The notes under the pieces are model-generated. The model was not told where the DNA came from and did no database searches. It saw only the letters and a program-made list of their open reading frames with translations. 7,011 nucleotides of DNA from Chlamydiota bacterium (GTDB lineage: Bacteria > Auribacterota > UBA3054 > B51-G9): the NCBI GenBank assembly GCA_030596365.1, contig JAUVKG010000145.1, positions 1-7,011 on the forward strand, given 5' to 3'. Below are positions 5,778 through 7,011 of the stretch, piece by piece; the stretch's first letter is position 1, and each line of letters opens with the position of its first letter. Made by a program: the position numbers and the translations under genes.

Positions 5778-5819
5778 GCAACGAATGTTTTTTTGAGTAC
5801 AAAAAACCTTTATCGTTGC
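5778..5819 (+). other. Hairpin 4, mutually exclusive with the small terminator stem
   Basis: GCAACGA (5778-5784) pairs with TCGTTGC (5813-5819), and inside it GTTTTTT (5787-5793) pairs with AAAAAAC (5801-5807). This fold sequesters the T-run that the ATTCG/CGAAT stem would need, so the two structures exclude each other. Confidence 0.45.
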
Positions 5820-5827
5820 ACACAAGT

Positions 5828-5859
5828 ATGAACTGGTGTTTTTGTTTGCTCCGGTTCAT
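5828..5859 (+). other. Hairpin 5
   Basis: ATGAACTGG (5828-5836) pairs with CCGGTTCAT (5851-5859), nine pairs including one T.G wobble, with a 14-nt T-rich loop. Confidence 0.45.
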
Positions 5860-5861
5860 TT

Positions 5862-5929
5862 AATCAACTTTCTCCTTTGTTTAAGTTGATTGGGTTAGAG
5901 AGCAGTGGCGGCGGAAACGCCGCCACTGT
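5862..5929 (+). repeat. Two-hairpin repeat unit A
   Basis: First stem: AATCAACTT (5862-5870) with AAGTTGATT (5883-5891). After the linker come a GC-rich stem GCAGTGGCGGCG (5902-5913), a GAAA tetraloop, and CGCCGCCACTGT (5918-5929), twelve pairs including one G.T. GTTGATTGG plus linker plus GC stem recurs about 84 bp further on as unit B. The tetraloop is GNRA only when read on the plus strand, which suggests that the plus-strand RNA is the structured molecule. TGATTTT follows, a weak T-tract, so a terminator role is possible. Confidence 0.7.
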
Positions 5930-5955
5930 GATTTTAAAAAATTTCCAACTAACAT

Positions 5956-6013
5956 TCCAATTAATTTTGTTGATTGGATAGAAAACATCGGCGGTGGCAA
6001 CACCGCCGATGTT
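5956..6013 (+). repeat. Two-hairpin repeat unit B (covarying copy of unit A)
   Basis: First stem: TCCAATTAA (5956-5964) with TTGATTGGA (5970-5978), one T.G wobble, loop TTTTG. Second stem: AACATCGGCGGTG (5984-5996) with CACCGCCGATGTT (6001-6013), thirteen pairs closed by a GCAA tetraloop. Compared with unit A, three stem positions changed on both sides so that pairing is kept (C-G to T-A, T-A to C-G, G-C to T-A), a fourth went from G.T to A-T, and the loop stayed GNRA. Confidence 0.7.
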
Positions 6014-6159
6014 GTTTATGGAGGATCGCTACCCCATAAGTGCTAAGTTAAGGGAAAAATTAAATGATCAATAATCAACAAGAAATTTTCAATATTCAAG
6101 TAAAAAATGCTGTAACTTCGATGTTACACAGGTGCAGAAGGTGAAATTGATAATTTCTT
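6014..6159. other. Gene-free stretch between hairpin array and second promoter
   Basis: No coding frame is credible. A word near 6026-6055 (CTACCCCATAAGTGCTAAG and following) feels like an insertion-sequence end from memory but has no partner in the window. TGTAAC-TTCGAT-GTTACA near 6111-6128 is a small 6-bp hairpin. Confidence 0.3.
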
Positions 6160-6263
6160 CGTTTATCATTAAACATGGGCATTGAAACAATTGTAAAGAC
6201 TAAATTGTGTTAATTTCTCTCTTTTTGTTATTGAAATCAATAATGTTTATCTGATATACTATT
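6160..6263 (+). repeat. Duplicated upstream block, copy 2 (promoter region of the second paralog)
   Basis: Counterpart of 4219-4322, with ACAATTGTAAAGA, AAATTGTGTTAATT and TCTGATATACTATT conserved. Beyond the block the two leaders diverge: copy 2 has about 90 extra bases between the -10 box and the shared GTTTCCTTAA segment. They include a hairpin (TTGAAA 6283-6288 with TTTCAA 6316-6321, inner TCACG/CGTGA) and TAACCAAC-like repeats near 6323-6374. After that, GTTTCCTTAAac and the TTTTAAATGGAGAAA leader are shared again. Confidence 0.85.
6231..6260 (+). promoter_or_regulatory. Extended -10 promoter of the second PEP-CTERM paralog
   Basis: TTGAAA (6231-6236), an 18-bp spacer and TATACT (6255-6260) with upstream TG, the same architecture as for the first gene. 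The predicted start near 6267 gives a leader of about 183 nt, roughly twice that of copy 1. GGAG at 6439-6442 is the ribosome binding site. Confidence 0.7.
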
Positions 6264-6449
6264 CACACAAACTAAATTATTGTTGAAATTCACGTCTTTA
6301 GCGTGATATGATTTGTTTCAATTAACCAGCTAACCAACTAACCAATAGAAATGCCTATGATACAACCAACTAACGCGGTTTCCTTAAACAAAACAAAATA
6401 ATGAAGGAGACTTTTTATTAACTTTTTAATTTTTAAATGGAGAAATAAA

Positions 6450-7011
6450 ATGAGAAAGAAAATTATAGTATGTTTGGCCATAGCGGCCACAATGTGTTTA
6501 AGTGTTTCAGCTATTGATGTGTATAATAACAGATTCTCTATTCCGAAGCATACCGGGACATTTCCTGACCATACGGTTACAGGTGGTTGGGAATATTTGG
6601 GTATCGCGGGAATAACAACAAATGGGGATCTGATGGCTACCCCGCCGGCTGTGGAAGAGGGGCAGGCAGGTTTCCTTGGTTCGCTATCTGGAGCTGCGGA
6701 TCTTTTCCGTCAGCTTATTCCCGGACCTACAGCAGGTGACCCTGACACAGGATATTCTACAACGGAATTCACCTCCGGAACAGTTTATACAATTACCTGG
6801 TCGTATAAAGCTGAACATGATTCCAGTGCTATATTAGTATCAAATCTGGTAACGATAAAAAACAGGGACGAAGGTATGGGAGCATATAATTCTGTTCTTC
6901 TTGACGTTTCAGAAGAACCGATACAAAACGGCTATATGTTTATGTCTAAAAGCGCTGATTTCACTGCTGTCAGCAGAACAAACTTAGTTATTTTTAAAGG
7001 CCTTGGGCCAG
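6450..7011 (+). CDS. Exported paralog of the PEP-CTERM protein, 3' end outside the window
   Basis: The first 187 residues are visible and the frame stays open to the window edge. Residues 1-21 (MRKKIIVCLAIAATMCLSVSA) are a signal peptide nearly matching the first protein, and the mature part again opens IDVYN. Shared landmarks in the same order are VTGGW, FRQLIPGPTAGDP (versus LRQDIPGPTQGDP), YSTTEFTSGTVYTITWSYK, DEGMGAYN, DFTAVSRTNLVIF. The region between the signal and about residue 85 is shorter and more divergent. The matching cysteines of the first half are largely missing here, so any disulfides are not conserved. A PEP-CTERM tail is expected by homology but cannot be seen. The ATG at 6450 is set by GGAG at 6439-6442. 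Confidence 0.88.
   Translation, partial: MRKKIIVCLAIAATMCLSVSAIDVYNNRFSIPKHTGTFPDHTVTGGWEYLGIAGITTNGDLMATPPAVEEGQAGFLGSLSGAADLFRQLIPGPTAGDPDTGYSTTEFTSGTVYTITWSYKAEHDSSAILVSNLVTIKNRDEGMGAYNSVLLDVSEEPIQNGYMFMSKSADFTAVSRTNLVIFKGLGP

Noticed and set aside
5637..6013. CRISPR array or tRNA cluster to explain the regularly spaced palindromes
   Set aside because: The hairpins differ in sequence and spacing, there are no identical direct repeats with unique spacers, and no cloverleaf with a CCA-end or T-loop consensus was found.

Overview
The window looks like accessory or intergenic-rich DNA from an AT-rich bacterium of the PVC superphylum, most likely Lentisphaerota, Kiritimatiellota or a relative. 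The basis is indirect: a Tat-type lipoprotein-like sulfatase, an AraC regulator beside it, and paralogous exported proteins, the complete one ending in a PEP-CTERM sorting tail, with long intergenic regions full of repeats. The taxon is inferred from this gene style; no marker gene is present.

Layout. Positions 1-820 are the body and 3' end of a group II intron. It has a clear domain V and VI and an upstream domain I-IV region, but only about 200 nt of stop-filled sequence where a reverse transcriptase would normally sit. The 5' exon is outside the window. Positions 821-1252 have no gene but contain a long inverted-repeat pair (about 840-877 and 1069-1106) around a central hairpin. Next, on the minus strand, comes a sulfatase (1253-2746). 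Its Tat signal motif is in frame but cut off from the only plausible ATG (2799) by an apparent one-base deletion. Upstream of it is a 26-bp imperfect palindrome pair (2834-2859 and 2946-2971). An AraC-family regulator with an N-terminal cupin domain follows (3150-4025, minus), with a short tandem repeat at each end.

The right half, on the plus strand, holds two paralogous exported proteins. The first is complete with a PEP-CTERM tail (4419-5615). The second runs off the window edge (6450 onward). About 100 bp of promoter region and the ribosome binding leader were duplicated with the gene. The roughly 830-bp gap between the paralogs contains at least nine consecutive potential hairpins (5637-6013). 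The last four form a tandemly repeated two-hairpin unit. Its GNRA-capped GC-rich stems differ between the copies by three compensatory base-pair changes, which is direct evidence of selection on, or copying of, an RNA or DNA fold.

How the parts may work together: sulfatase plus AraC/cupin regulator is a common arrangement for degrading sulfated polysaccharide, with the regulator sensing a sugar product. The PEP-CTERM proteins would be exported and anchored or released by an exosortase system encoded elsewhere. Whether the AraC protein also controls the divergent PEP-CTERM genes is open. The strongest candidates for something undescribed are the covarying hairpin repeat and the intron without a reverse transcriptase.
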